Shown here in pieces: positions 37,001 through 45,377 of a DNA stretch of 64,000 nucleotides. The notes below the pieces were generated by a model. That model was not told the origin of the DNA. It saw only the letters and a list, made by a program, of their open reading frames with translations, and did not search any database. Source of the DNA: Bacteroidaceae bacterium (GTDB lineage: Bacteria > Bacteroidota > Bacteroidia > Bacteroidales > Bacteroidaceae); NCBI GenBank assembly GCA_030843315.1, contig JAUUPT010000012.1, positions 1 through 64,000 of the forward strand. Direction: 5' to 3'. How positions within the stretch are numbered: the stretch's first letter is position 1; each line of letters opens with the position of its first letter. Both the position numbers and the translations under genes were made by a program.

Positions 37001-37262
37001 CCGCGTCTACTGGCCCAGCGAGCCCGAAAAGCAGCCGCAGGCACTCGACATGCTGCATCAGAAGGAGATAGACATGGTAGTGAATATCCCGAAGAACCTC
37101 ACCGCAGGCGAACTGGATAACGGCTACAAGATACGCCGTGCCGCCATCGACCTCAATATCCCGCTGATAACGAATGCCCGCCTGGCAAGTGCATTCATCC
37201 AGGCATTCTGTACGATGAGCGTGGACGATATTGCCATCAAGTCGTGGGCGGAATATAAGTAA
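34029..37262 (+). CDS. carB: Carbamoyl-phosphate synthase large subunit
   Basis: This 1077-residue protein shows the expected internal duplication. Two ATP-grasp synthetase halves have matching N-terminal motifs (LGSGALKIGEAGEFDYSGSQ and LGSGAYRIGSSVEFDWCGVQ), and an oligomerisation region lies between them. The C-terminal MGS-like allosteric domain (KIFATGGSSNFL) is present. With CarA it makes carbamoyl phosphate from bicarbonate, ammonia and two ATP. It is the last gene of the rightward cluster and is followed by a strong hairpin. Confidence 0.97.
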   Translation: MKEDNIKKVLLLGSGALKIGEAGEFDYSGSQALKALKEEGIHTVLINPNIATVQTSEGVADQIYFLPVTPYFVEKVIEKERPDGIMLAFGGQTALNCGVALYKDKIFEKYNVRVLGTPVQAIIDTEDREIFVQKLDEIEVKTIQSEAVENAADARRAAAELGYPVIVRAAYALGGLGSGFCDNEEELNVLVEKAFSFSPQVLVEKSLRGWKEVEYEVVRDRFDNCITVCNMENFDPLGIHTGESIVIAPSQTLSNRDYHKLRELAIRIIRHIGIVGECNVQYAYDPESEDYRVIEVNARLSRSSALASKATGYPLAFVAAKLGLGYGLFDLKNSVTKTTSAFFEPALDYVVCKIPRWDLGKFHGVDKELGSSMKSVGEVMAIGRTFEEAIQKGLRMIGQGMHGFVENKELVIPDIDKALHEPTDKRIFVISKAFRAGYTVDQVHELTKIDRWFLEKLMNIMNTDKELEQWSKNHKQIADLPIDLLRKAKVQGFSDFQIARATGYEGDMEDGILFIRNYRKSVGVVPVVKQIDTLAAEYPAQTNYLYLTYSGIANDVKYLGDRKSIVVLGSGAYRIGSSVEFDWCGVQALNTIRKEGYRSVMINYNPETVSTDYDMCDRLYFDELTFERVMDILELENPHGVIVSTGGQIPNNLAMRLDEQNVPILGTSAKSIDNAEDRDKFSAMLDRIGVDQPEWSALTSLEDINAFVDKVGFPVLVRPSYVLSGAAMNVCSNQEELERFLQLAANVSKKHPVVVSQFIEHAKEVEMDAVAQNGEIIAYAISEHIEFAGVHSGDATIQFPPQKLYVETVRRIKRISREIARELNISGPFNVQYLARENDIKVIECNLRASRSFPFVSKVLKINLIELATKVMLGIPVQKLDKNLFDLDYVGIKASQFSFNRLQKADPVLGVDMASTGEVGCIGSDTSCAILKSMLSVGYRIPKKNILLSTGTPKQKVDMLAAARMLQKKGYKIFATGGSSNFLTENGVENTRVYWPSEPEKQPQALDMLHQKEIDMVVNIPKNLTAGELDNGYKIRRAAIDLNIPLITNARLASAFIQAFCTMSVDDIAIKSWAEYK

Positions 37263-37277
37263 GACTACTCAGTAAGG

Positions 37278-37316
37278 CAAATGCCACACTTCGCGAGTGC
37301 TGAAGTGTGGCATTTG
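37278..37316. terminator. Bidirectional hairpin between carB and the AraC-type regulator
   Basis: A perfect 15-bp stem (CAAATGCCACACTTC with GAAGTGTGGCATTTG) and a 9-nt loop, between two convergent genes. Short T-rich sequence follows on the plus strand (TTCTGTTT). Confidence 0.8.
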
Positions 37317-37333
37317 TTCTGTTTAGGTGTGGC

Positions 37334-38233
37334 TTATGTTTTCTGATATTCCGCCGGTGTCATTCCCGTCATCCGCTTGAAGAACTTGGAGAAGAACGAC
37401 GGGTTAGGGAAGTTCAGTTCATCCGAAATCTGGAACACCAGCAGGTCGCTGTGCTTTAGCATGACCTTTGCTTCGAGGACAACGGCCTGGTTAATCCATT
37501 GCATGATTGTTTGTCCGCTTGTATCACGAATCACCGTACTCAGGTAGTGGGGTGTCAGGCAGAGTTTGTCGGCATAGAAGCTGATGTTGCGTTCGTGCTT
37601 GGCATGCTCGTTCACCAGGGTAATGAAGCGGCGGAACACTTCCTCCTGACGTGAGAGGCGGGCGGGGAGAGATACCTGTTTCTGGTCCCGGATATACCTT
37701 ATATCATATAGTAGAGCAGTAACCAGGCTTTGCACCACTTCCCGGCGGAAAGGAGTGCGGTGCAGGGTTTCCCATAACAACGAGAAGAACACGCCGATGT
37801 GCTCCCATTCCTCGGTAGTGAGTGAGAGCAGAATGCCATGCTGTCCACACAGCTCCGCCAGGACACCATGCTGCATAGCAGGCAGGAAGTCATTCTCGGG
37901 AACAATCACTTGAAAATCGTAGTCGGGACTTAGCGCTATCAGTTCTATCAGGGAATTGGGTGGAGAGACGATAATCATCTGCTCCCTGACTTCGTGCTCC
38001 ACGAGGTTAATGGATATGCGTCCCACACCGCGAATGATGCGTATGATACGGCACTCGCTGGTGCGGTAGGGCTGCCCTGTGCGGAACAACGAGCTTTGCA
38101 TCTGTACAAAACTGATAACCATGCCGATGCCTCGCTGGATAGAACGGAATTCAGCATTCGTGATGAGGTCGGCCCTGTCTCTTAATTCCTGGAATCCAAG
38201 GCTCAGAGGTTTATTCTTTTCCATTGCTTTCAT
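37334..38233 (-). CDS. AraC-family transcriptional regulator
   Basis: This 299-residue protein has an N-terminal cupin-like ligand domain (about 40-160) and a C-terminal AraC/XylS double helix-turn-helix (LCLTPHYLSTVIRDTSGQ and ISDELNFPNPSFFSKFFKR), ending MTGMTPAEYQ. It is divergent from the efflux operon starting at 38402 and probably controls it. A second in-frame ATG lies 9 nt downstream (at 38224). A perfect minus-strand TATCTTTG lies at 38260-38267. The inducer is unknown. Confidence 0.9.
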   Translation of the reverse strand: MKAMEKNKPLSLGFQELRDRADLITNAEFRSIQRGIGMVISFVQMQSSLFRTGQPYRTSECRIIRIIRGVGRISINLVEHEVREQMIIVSPPNSLIELIALSPDYDFQVIVPENDFLPAMQHGVLAELCGQHGILLSLTTEEWEHIGVFFSLLWETLHRTPFRREVVQSLVTALLYDIRYIRDQKQVSLPARLSRQEEVFRRFITLVNEHAKHERNISFYADKLCLTPHYLSTVIRDTSGQTIMQWINQAVVLEAKVMLKHSDLLVFQISDELNFPNPSFFSKFFKRMTGMTPAEYQKT

Positions 38234-38259
38234 TTCTGTTGATGGATATATATCTGTGG

Positions 38260-38267
38260 CAAAGATA
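38260..38267 (-). promoter_or_regulatory. Candidate -7 element for the AraC-type regulator
   Basis: The minus strand reads TATCTTTG, an exact TAnnTTTG match, 27 nt upstream of the regulator start. Together with 38364-38371 it makes a divergent promoter pair about 100 nt apart. No clear -33 box. Confidence 0.5.
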
Positions 38268-38363
38268 AGAAAATACGGGGATTTATTGCCTTTTATTGCT
38301 GTATATCGAACTAATGGGACATATTGTATGAGTAATGGAAAGTAATCATATATCTTTATAGTC

Positions 38364-38371
38364 TATCTTTG
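38364..38371 (+). promoter_or_regulatory. Candidate -7 element for the efflux operon
   Basis: TATCTTTG matches the Bacteroides -7 consensus. Transcription would start near 38378, which makes the upstream TTG (38369) unlikely as a start and favours 38402 or 38408 for the TolC-like gene. Confidence 0.55.
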
Positions 38372-38401
38372 CACCCGATGAAACAAAAACAGAAACAATA
38401 T

Positions 38402-39670
38402 ATGGATATGAAACGAACCATTCTTTCTTTCTCCTTTCTCGTTGCTGCAACGCTGCTGCCTGCCCAGCTTACGTTGGAGGCGTGCCAGCGACAGGCACAG
38501 GCAAACTATCCGCTGGTACGCCAGTACGGACTGATAGAGAAAGCGCGCGAATACGACCTTTCCAATGCCGGGAAAGGGTATCTGCCCCAGTTCTCATTGT
38601 CGGGCAAGGCGACGTATCAGAGCGATGTGACGGAATTGCCGGTCGAGGTACCGGACGTTAATGTAAAAGGTTTGCCAAAAGACCAGTATCAAGTGATGCT
38701 CGAAGTACAGCAAACCCTTTGGGACGGTGGAGATATCCGTTCCCGAAAGCGCTTGACGCGTGCCGCCTCGGAGGTGGAACAGGAAAAGCAGAACGTGGAT
38801 ATGTATGCCTTGAACGACCGCATCAACCAACTCTTCTTCGGTATCTTGCTGCTGGACGAACAGTTGAAGCAAAATCAACTCTTGCAGGAAGATTTAGGCA
38901 GAACCCATACGCAAGTATCCAATTATATAGCCAATGGCATAGCCACCCAAAGCGACCTGGATGCCGTCAGCGTAGAACTACTGAACACCAAACAGCGCCG
39001 CATCGAACTGGAAACCTCCCGCCGGGCATACGTGAATATGCTGGCCGCCTTTATCGGCAAGGACATTCCCCAGGAAACGGCTTTGCTGAAACCTGCATCG
39101 GAAGATATTGACAGTGGGGAAGCAAAGGATAACAACCGTCCCGAACTGCGCTGGTTCGATGCCCAGGGAGAGCGGCTGAACGTGCAGGAATCCATGCTGA
39201 AAACCCGGTATATGCCGCGCTTGGGATTGTTTGTGCAGGGTGCATACGGTAACCCGGGACTGAATATGTTGAAGAATGAGTTTAGTCCTTATTATATTGC
39301 CGGTGTCCGTATGTCGTGGAACTTTGGTAGCTTGTATACACTGAAGAACGACCGCCGCCAGATAGACAATTCGCGCCGGCAGATAGAAACCAGCCGCGAC
39401 GTGTTCCTCTTTAATACCCGGCTGGAAGCTACGCAGCAAGATGCAAGCGTACTGTCTATGCGCCGCCAGATGAAAGATGATGATGAAATTATCCGTCTGC
39501 GCGAGAATATCCGCCGGGCTGCCCAGGCAAAGGTGGAGAACGGAACGCTGACCGTGACCGATATGCTCCGCGAGATTACGAATGAGAACCTGGCGCGTCA
39601 GACGAAAGCATTGCACGAGGTGCAGTTGCTGATGAACATCTGGCAGTTAAAGTACACATTGAATCAATGA
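38402..39670 (+). CDS. TolC-family outer-membrane efflux protein
   Basis: From ATG 38402 (or 38408) the product has a signal peptide (MKRTILSFSFLVAATLLPA) and about 422 residues. It has the two long alpha-hairpin regions and repeated beta-strand patterns of the OEP/TolC family (LTLEACQRQAQANYPLVRQ, ELLNTKQRRIELETSRRAY, ATQQDASVLSMRRQM). TolC-type proteins form the outer-membrane tunnel of tripartite pumps. It is the first gene of a five-gene operon and partners the membrane-fusion lipoprotein 45 nt downstream. The start was chosen by the signal peptide and the position of the promoter. Confidence 0.9.
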   Translation: MDMKRTILSFSFLVAATLLPAQLTLEACQRQAQANYPLVRQYGLIEKAREYDLSNAGKGYLPQFSLSGKATYQSDVTELPVEVPDVNVKGLPKDQYQVMLEVQQTLWDGGDIRSRKRLTRAASEVEQEKQNVDMYALNDRINQLFFGILLLDEQLKQNQLLQEDLGRTHTQVSNYIANGIATQSDLDAVSVELLNTKQRRIELETSRRAYVNMLAAFIGKDIPQETALLKPASEDIDSGEAKDNNRPELRWFDAQGERLNVQESMLKTRYMPRLGLFVQGAYGNPGLNMLKNEFSPYYIAGVRMSWNFGSLYTLKNDRRQIDNSRRQIETSRDVFLFNTRLEATQQDASVLSMRRQMKDDDEIIRLRENIRRAAQAKVENGTLTVTDMLREITNENLARQTKALHEVQLLMNIWQLKYTLNQ

Positions 39671-39715
39671 TAACCCCGAACTTATCTCCGAATAACAATA
39701 AAAACATATATCATT

Positions 39716-40612
39716 ATGAAGCCATTAAAGCTATTTCCCCTCTTGTTTATCTTCGCTGCATGCAGTAGCGGCCTCGCCGAATACGATGCCACGGGAACCT
39801 TTGAAACTACTGAAGTCCTCGTCTCCGCCGAGGCTTCGGGCAAGCTCCTCAACTTCGACATCGAAGAAGGCACCGCACTGAAAGCAGGCGCCGAAGTCGG
39901 CATCATCGACACCGTACAACTCTATCTGAAGAAGTTGCAACTGGAAGCCAGTGCCAAGTCCGTCTCCGACCAGCGCCCCGACATATTGAAGCAAGTGGCC
40001 GCCACCAAGGAACAGATCGTACAAGCCAAGCGTGAGCGCGACCGCGTAGCGAATCTTCTCCGTGTAGGCGCTGCCAATCAGAAGCAGTTGGACGACGCCG
40101 AGTCCTTGCTCGAAGTGCTGAATAAGCAACTCGCCGCCCAAAACTCCACCTTGCAGAACAGTGACCGCAGCTTGACGTGGCAGAGTTCTTCCGTCGGCAT
40201 ACAAGTGGCGCAGGTGGAAGACCAACTCAGCAAATGCCACATCACCTCGCCCCTGACCGGCACCGTACTTGCCAAATACGCCGAAGCCGGAGAGCTTGCT
40301 GTGCCGGGCACCCCGCTCTTCAAGGTAGCCGATATGGAGCAGATCTACCTTCGTGCCTACATCACCTCCGAACAGCTTGCCGGGATAAAACTGGGGCAGA
40401 AGGCCACCGTCTATTCCGATTACGGCAAGGACGTGCGGAAAGAATATCCGGGCTTCGTCACCTGGATTTCCGATACCTCCGAGTTCACCCCGAAAACTAT
40501 CTTGACGAAGGATGAACGCGCCAACCTGGTGTATGCCGTCAAGATAGCGGTGAAGAACGACGGGTTGTTGAAGATAGGTATGTACGGCGGAGTAACCTTC
40601 GGCGATAAATGA
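39716..40612 (+). CDS. HlyD/YbhG-like periplasmic adaptor lipoprotein
   Basis: This 298-residue protein has a lipoprotein signal with Cys16 (FIFAACSSG). It then has the adaptor fold: a biotinyl-lipoyl-like half (VSAEASGKLLNFDIEEGTALKAGAEVG), a coiled coil of about 90 residues (KEQIVQAKRERDRVANLL, LEVLNKQLAAQNSTLQN), and the second half (ITSPLTGTVLAKYAEAGE) with a beta-barrel. It links the inner-membrane ABC transporter to the TolC-like protein. Gene order matches E. coli ybhGFSR with a tolC-like gene added in front. Confidence 0.92.
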   Translation: MKPLKLFPLLFIFAACSSGLAEYDATGTFETTEVLVSAEASGKLLNFDIEEGTALKAGAEVGIIDTVQLYLKKLQLEASAKSVSDQRPDILKQVAATKEQIVQAKRERDRVANLLRVGAANQKQLDDAESLLEVLNKQLAAQNSTLQNSDRSLTWQSSSVGIQVAQVEDQLSKCHITSPLTGTVLAKYAEAGELAVPGTPLFKVADMEQIYLRAYITSEQLAGIKLGQKATVYSDYGKDVRKEYPGFVTWISDTSEFTPKTILTKDERANLVYAVKIAVKNDGLLKIGMYGGVTFGDK

Positions 40613-40640
40613 TTAGTGATAAATAACAAGTGATTTGCTC

Positions 40641-42101
40641 ATGAACTATGCAGTAACAGTAGACAATGCCACGAAGCATTACGGCAAGGTAGAAGCCCTG
40701 AAAGGCGTTTCATTAGCCGTGAAGCCCGGCGAACTCTTCGGCATCATCGGACCCGATGGGGCAGGGAAGACCTCGCTCTTCCGCATCCTCACCACCTTGC
40801 TCCTTGCCGATAGCGGAACAGCTACCGTCTGCGGACTGGACGTGGTGAAGGACTACAAGCAGATTCGCCGGCGGGTGGGATACATGCCCGGACGCTTCTC
40901 CCTATACCCTGACCTGACGGTAGAAGAGAACCTGAATTTCTTCGCCACCGTCTTCCACACCACCATCGAGGAGAACTACGATTTGGTGAAGGACATCTAC
41001 CAACAGATAGAGCCCTTCCGTAAGCGCCGTGCCGGTGCCCTGTCGGGGGGAATGAAGCAGAAGCTCGCCCTCAGTTGCGCCCTTATCCACAAGCCGGACG
41101 TACTCTTCCTCGACGAGCCCACCACAGGCGTAGACCCCGTCTCCCGCAAAGAGTTCTGGGAAATGCTTCGCCGGCTCAAAGAGCAAGGCATCACTATCAT
41201 AGCCTCCACACCCATTATCGACGAGGCCCGCCAGTGCGACCGCATCGCCTTCATCCACGAAGGGCAGATACACGGCATCGACACCCCCGACCGCATCCTG
41301 GAGCAATTCGCCTCCATCCTCTGCCCTCCGGGTTTGCAGCACGACAAAGCAGAGCATCGCGAGGACTACGTGATAGAGGTGGACCACCTCACCAAGCGCT
41401 TCGGCAACTTCACCGCCGTAGACCATATTTCTTTCCGCGTCCATCGCGGCGAAATCTTCGGCTTCCTGGGCGCCAACGGTGCCGGCAAGACCACCGCCAT
41501 GCGTATGCTCACCGGCCTTAGCCGTCCCACCAGCGGCACCGCCCGCGTAGCAGGCTTCGACATTGCCACCCACACCGAAGACGTAAAGAAGAACATCGGC
41601 TACATGAGTCAGAAGTTCTCCCTCTACGAAGACCTCAAGGTTTGGGAGAACATCCGCCTCTTTGCCGGCATCTACGGAATGCCCGAGGCCGAGATAGCCC
41701 CCCGCACCGACGAACTGCTGCAACGCATCGGCCTCGCCGCCGAACGCGACACGCTGGTGAAGAGCCTGCCCCTGGGCTGGAAACAGAAACTTGCTTTCTC
41801 CATTTCCATCTTCCACGAACCGAAGATAGTCTTCCTGGACGAGCCTACGGGCGGTGTAGACCCCGCCACCCGCCGCCAGTTCTGGGAGCTTATCTACCAG
41901 GCAGCCGACCGGGGTATTACTGTTTTCGTCACCACCCACTTCATGGACGAGGCGGAGTATTGCGACCGCATCTCCATCATGGTGGACGGTGTGATCCGCG
42001 CCCTCGATACCCCTGCCGGACTGAAACGGCAATTCGCCGCCGCCACCATGGACGACGTATTCCAGCAACTGGCACGCCAGGCTGTGCGCACGGCAGATTA
42101 A
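40641..42101 (+). CDS. Fused double ABC-transporter ATPase (YbhF-like)
   Basis: ATG 40641 is chosen over an upstream TTG at 40635. The 486-residue product has two complete nucleotide-binding domains. Domain 1 (about 1-225): Walker A GPDGAGKTS, signature LSGGMKQKL, Walker B VLFLDEPTTGVDP, and a switch region ASTPIIDEA without the usual histidine. Domain 2 (about 245-486): Walker A GANGAGKTT, altered signature LPLGWKQKL, Walker B IVFLDEPTGGVDP, and switch histidine in TTHFMDEAE. It powers the two ABC-2 permeases downstream. One composite ATP site therefore looks degenerate, a pattern I also associate with YbhF/RbbA-type proteins. Confidence 0.93.
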   Translation: MNYAVTVDNATKHYGKVEALKGVSLAVKPGELFGIIGPDGAGKTSLFRILTTLLLADSGTATVCGLDVVKDYKQIRRRVGYMPGRFSLYPDLTVEENLNFFATVFHTTIEENYDLVKDIYQQIEPFRKRRAGALSGGMKQKLALSCALIHKPDVLFLDEPTTGVDPVSRKEFWEMLRRLKEQGITIIASTPIIDEARQCDRIAFIHEGQIHGIDTPDRILEQFASILCPPGLQHDKAEHREDYVIEVDHLTKRFGNFTAVDHISFRVHRGEIFGFLGANGAGKTTAMRMLTGLSRPTSGTARVAGFDIATHTEDVKKNIGYMSQKFSLYEDLKVWENIRLFAGIYGMPEAEIAPRTDELLQRIGLAAERDTLVKSLPLGWKQKLAFSISIFHEPKIVFLDEPTGGVDPATRRQFWELIYQAADRGITVFVTTHFMDEAEYCDRISIMVDGVIRALDTPAGLKRQFAAATMDDVFQQLARQAVRTAD

Positions 42102-42124
42102 GAGCCAACTAAAAACTGATAGTA

Positions 42125-43228
42125 ATGAAACAATTTATAGCTTTTGTCCGAAAAGAATTCTTCCACATCTTCCGCGATGTGCGCACGATGTTGATACTGC
42201 TGGGCATGCCCATTGTGCAGATTATCCTCTTCGGCTTTGCCATCACCACGGAAGTAAAGAATGTGCGCGTAGCCGTCCTCGACCCCTCGAACGACGTCGT
42301 CACCCGCCGCATCATCGACCGCATGGATGCCAGCGAATACTTCACCATCACCAGCCGCCTGTATTCTCCGCAGGAAGCGGAACAACTGTTCCGCAGGGGA
42401 GACATAGACATGGCGCTCGTTTTCGGTGAGCAATTTGCCAATAACCTCTATACGGGCGATGCGCGCGTGCAACTTATATCCGATGCCACCGACCCCAACA
42501 TGGCCACCATGCAGGCGGGTTATGCCAGCAGCATCATAGCTTCCGCCGGACAGGAAATGCTTCCGCCGGGAGTACACGCTGCTGCCATCATTCCACAAGT
42601 GAAGTTGCTCTACAACCCGCAGATGAAGAGTGCCTACAACTTTGTACCCGGCGTCATGGGACTTATCCTCATGCTGATATGCGCCATGATGACGTCCATC
42701 TCCATTGTGCGCGAGAAGGAGACGGGGACGATGGAAATCCTGCTTGTGTCTCCCATGAAGCCGCTTTTCATCATATTCGCTAAGGCGGTGCCTTACTTTG
42801 TGCTGTCGTTCGTTAATTTGACGACCGTGCTGTTGCTTTCGGTCTACGTGCTCCACGTGCCCGTGGCGGGTAGTTTGTTCTGGCTCGTGGTGGTGTCGTT
42901 GCTGTTTATCTTCGTGTCGCTGGCATTGGGCCTGCTCATTTCTACGGTCACCCGCACACAGGTAGCTGCCATGCTTGCGTCGGGACTGATGCTGATGATG
43001 CCTACCATGCTGCTATCGGGTATGATATTTCCGATAGAGAGTATGCCTGCCATTCTGCAAGGCTTCTCTGCCATTATTCCCGCACGCTGGTACATCCAGG
43101 CGGTGCGCAAACTGATGATTGAGGGAGTGGACATCTCGCTTGTGCTGACGGAAGTCTGCATACTCAGCGTGATGGCAGTGCTGCTGATAACCGTCAGCAT
43201 CAAGAAGTTCAAGAGCAGACTGGAATAG
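42125..43228 (+). CDS. ABC-2 type permease (YbhS-like)
   Basis: This 367-residue inner-membrane protein has one N-terminal helix (TMLILLGMPIVQIILFGFAI), a periplasmic domain of about 150 residues and five C-terminal helices, the usual ABC-2 layout. The conserved IVREKETGTMEILLVSPM lies between helices 2 and 3. It forms the transport path together with the next protein. The gene begins 23 nt after the ATPase gene. Confidence 0.93.
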   Translation: MKQFIAFVRKEFFHIFRDVRTMLILLGMPIVQIILFGFAITTEVKNVRVAVLDPSNDVVTRRIIDRMDASEYFTITSRLYSPQEAEQLFRRGDIDMALVFGEQFANNLYTGDARVQLISDATDPNMATMQAGYASSIIASAGQEMLPPGVHAAAIIPQVKLLYNPQMKSAYNFVPGVMGLILMLICAMMTSISIVREKETGTMEILLVSPMKPLFIIFAKAVPYFVLSFVNLTTVLLLSVYVLHVPVAGSLFWLVVVSLLFIFVSLALGLLISTVTRTQVAAMLASGLMLMMPTMLLSGMIFPIESMPAILQGFSAIIPARWYIQAVRKLMIEGVDISLVLTEVCILSVMAVLLITVSIKKFKSRLE

Positions 43229-43280
43229 CCGCGCATTCCTACCAACTACTTACTACCAACTACTAACTACTAATCGCCCT

Positions 43281-44396
43281 ATGATAAAGTATCTCATCGA
43301 AAAAGAATTCAAGCAGTTGTTCCGCAACTCCTTTCTGCCGAAGCTCATCTTCATCTTCCCTTGTATGATTATGATTCTGATGCCTTGGGCGGCAAATCTG
43401 GAGATAAAGAACATCAACCTCAATATTGTGGACAATGACCATAGCGTCATCTCCCGCCGGTTGGTAGACAAGATTGGTGCTTCCACTTACTTCCGCACCA
43501 CGGACGTTCCCGGAACCTACGACGAAGCCATGCGAGCCATCGAAGTGGGTTCGGCGGACATCATCCTGGAGATTCCCCGCAACTTCGAGAAAGACTGGAT
43601 GCAGGGAAACACCCCCGACCTGCTCGTCGCCACCAATGCCGTGAACGGAACAAAAGGAGGGCTGGGCAGTTCCTACCTCTCTGCCATCATCAACGATTAT
43701 GCCCGCGAGTTGAGGCAAGAGTCGCCTGCACCCCTGCGGGCGGGTATGCCGCTTCCCCGCGTGGTGGTATCTACGCAGAACCTTTATAACCCTACGCTGA
43801 ACTACAAGCTGTTTATGATTCCCGCCCTGATGGTGATGTTGCTGACGATGATTTGCGGCTTCCTGCCTGCGCTCAATGTAGTGGGAGAGAAGGAGGCGGG
43901 CACTATCGAACAGATCAACGTAACTCCCGTCAGCAAGTTCACCTTTATTGTTGCCAAGCTGATACCCTATTGGGCGGTAGGTTTTGTAGTGCTGACTATC
44001 TGCCTTACCCTTGCCTGGGTACTCTACGGCATACTACCTGCCGGGCATTTCATCACTATCTATGGTTTTGCAGTGGTGTTCCTGCTGGTAGTATCCGGCC
44101 TCGGGCTGGTGATATCCAACCATTCCGCCACGTTGCAGCAAGCCATGTTCGTCATGTGGTTCTTTATGCTGATACTGATGCTGATGAGCGGACTTTTCAC
44201 TCCCATCCACAGCATGCCCGGGTGGGCGCAATGGATAGCCCGCCTCAATCCGCTGAAGTATTTCGTGGAAATGATGCGCACGGTCTATCTGCGCGGTGGC
44301 AATTTTGCCGATCTGCTTCCCCAACTGGGAGCTTTGTCCGCTTTCGCGCTCGTCTTTAACCTGTGGGCGGTGAAGAGCTATAAGAAGAGTAGCTGA
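43281..44396 (+). CDS. ABC-2 type permease (YbhR-like)
   Basis: This 371-residue paralogue of the preceding permease has the same layout: one N-terminal helix, a periplasmic domain, five C-terminal helices, and the conserved VVGEKEAGTIEQINVTPV. It would pair with the YbhS-like subunit as a heterodimer. It is the last gene of the efflux operon and ends 19 nt from the convergent rlmH, with no clear terminator in the gap. The substrate is unknown; relatives export drugs or cations. Confidence 0.93.
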   Translation: MIKYLIEKEFKQLFRNSFLPKLIFIFPCMIMILMPWAANLEIKNINLNIVDNDHSVISRRLVDKIGASTYFRTTDVPGTYDEAMRAIEVGSADIILEIPRNFEKDWMQGNTPDLLVATNAVNGTKGGLGSSYLSAIINDYARELRQESPAPLRAGMPLPRVVVSTQNLYNPTLNYKLFMIPALMVMLLTMICGFLPALNVVGEKEAGTIEQINVTPVSKFTFIVAKLIPYWAVGFVVLTICLTLAWVLYGILPAGHFITIYGFAVVFLLVVSGLGLVISNHSATLQQAMFVMWFFMLILMLMSGLFTPIHSMPGWAQWIARLNPLKYFVEMMRTVYLRGGNFADLLPQLGALSAFALVFNLWAVKSYKKSS

Positions 44397-44415
44397 TGGG
44401 GAACGCCCGTCGGCA

Positions 44416-44889
44416 TCATTCGTGGTGGTAAGGTCCGCCGTTCAGTATCGTCATGGCGCGGTACAGTTGCTCTACGAAGATGAGGCGCACCATCTGGTGC
44501 GAAAAGGTCATGCGTGAGAGGGACATCTTCTCGTGAGCCGCTTCATACACTTTCGGTGAGAATCCGTAGGGCCCGCCGATGATGAAGACCAGCCGCTTGT
44601 TTACGGTATTCATCTTGCGCTTCATATAGTCGGCAAACTCTATGGAGCGCATTTCTTTTCCGCCCTCGTCCAGCAATACGATGACGTCGCCCGGTTGGAG
44701 GGCTTTCAGTATCAGTTCCCCTTCCTTTTCTTTCTGCACTTCCATAGAGAGGCTCTTGGTGTTTTTCAGTTCGGGTATTACTTCCATGTCGAACGAAAGA
44801 TAGCGGCGGGTGCGCTGCACGTAGTCGTTGATGGCGGTTATAAAATGTTGTTCCACAGTTCGTCCTACGACGAGCAGAGTCGTTTTCAT
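44416..44889 (-). CDS. rlmH: 23S rRNA (pseudouridine-1915-N3)-methyltransferase
   Basis: This 157-residue SPOUT-family protein has the family's typical length and motifs: LDEGGKEMRSIEFADYM, LVFIIGGPYGFSPKVYE and the C-terminal MSLSRMTFSHQMVRLIFVEQLYRA with ILNGGPYHHE. It methylates the pseudouridine at position 1915 of 23S rRNA on the assembled ribosome. It is divergent from the DUF4783-nadC pair, and a minus-strand TAAATTTG lies at 44915-44922. Confidence 0.96.
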   Translation of the reverse strand: MKTTLLVVGRTVEQHFITAINDYVQRTRRYLSFDMEVIPELKNTKSLSMEVQKEKEGELILKALQPGDVIVLLDEGGKEMRSIEFADYMKRKMNTVNKRLVFIIGGPYGFSPKVYEAAHEKMSLSRMTFSHQMVRLIFVEQLYRAMTILNGGPYHHE

Positions 44890-44914
44890 GCGGGTTCTGT
44901 TTTGATTTAGTGCA

Positions 44915-44922
44915 CAAATTTA
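44915..44922 (-). promoter_or_regulatory. Candidate -7 element for rlmH
   Basis: The minus strand reads TAAATTTG, an exact TAnnTTTG match, 26 nt from the rlmH start. It forms a divergent pair with the next element. Confidence 0.5.
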
Positions 44923-44933
44923 GCACTTTTTTA

Positions 44934-44962
44934 TTGTATTTTGCGACAAATGCTTACCTTTG
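44934..44962 (+). promoter_or_regulatory. Candidate promoter for the DUF4783-nadC pair
   Basis: TTG (44934-44936), 18 nt, then TACCTTTG (44955-44962). The -7 box is an exact match and the spacing is one base short of the usual 19-21. It lies 22 nt before the ATG at 44985, which supports that start over the longer frame. Confidence 0.55.
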
Positions 44963-44984
44963 CCTATCATTAATACTTGTGGAG

Positions 44985-45377
44985 ATGAATAAACGAGTAA
45001 TTTTTGTGTTGACCGGTCTGCTCATTTGGATGTCCTCGCTCATGGCTCAGGACGCCCCGGTGGGGGTGATTAATGCCTTCAAGGAAGGCAATCCCCGGGA
45101 GTTGAACAAGTATCTGGGCGACAAGGTCGATTTGATTATTCAGAATAAATCGACCCATGCCGACAAGCAAGGGGCGGAAGGAACCATGGCTGCTTTCTTC
45201 TCCAACCACAAGGTCAGCAACTTCAGTGTGAACCATCAGGGCAAGCGCGATGAATCGGGTTTCATCGTCGGCACCTTGACCACTGCCAATGGAAACTTCC
45301 GGGTGAACTGCTTCTTCCGGAAGGTACAGGACAAATATGTGATACATCAAATAAGAATCGATAAGACAAATGAATAA
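44985..45377 (+). CDS. DUF4783-type small exported protein
   Basis: ATG 44985 gives a signal peptide (ending SSLMAQD) and a 130-residue product; the frame from 44910 would start before the promoter. The mature part is about 105 residues of SnoaL/NTF2-like alpha+beta composition (AFKEGNPRELNKYLGDKVDLI, TMAAFFSNHKVSNFSVNHQG). I recognise it as the DUF4783 type found beside nadC in Bacteroidetes. Its role is unknown. Its last 8 nt overlap the start of nadC, so the two are translationally coupled. Confidence 0.75.
   Translation: MNKRVIFVLTGLLIWMSSLMAQDAPVGVINAFKEGNPRELNKYLGDKVDLIIQNKSTHADKQGAEGTMAAFFSNHKVSNFSVNHQGKRDESGFIVGTLTTANGNFRVNCFFRKVQDKYVIHQIRIDKTNE

Noticed and set aside
37278..37316. 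Attachment site or small RNA after carB
   Set aside because: A simple perfect hairpin between convergent genes is adequately explained as a terminator.
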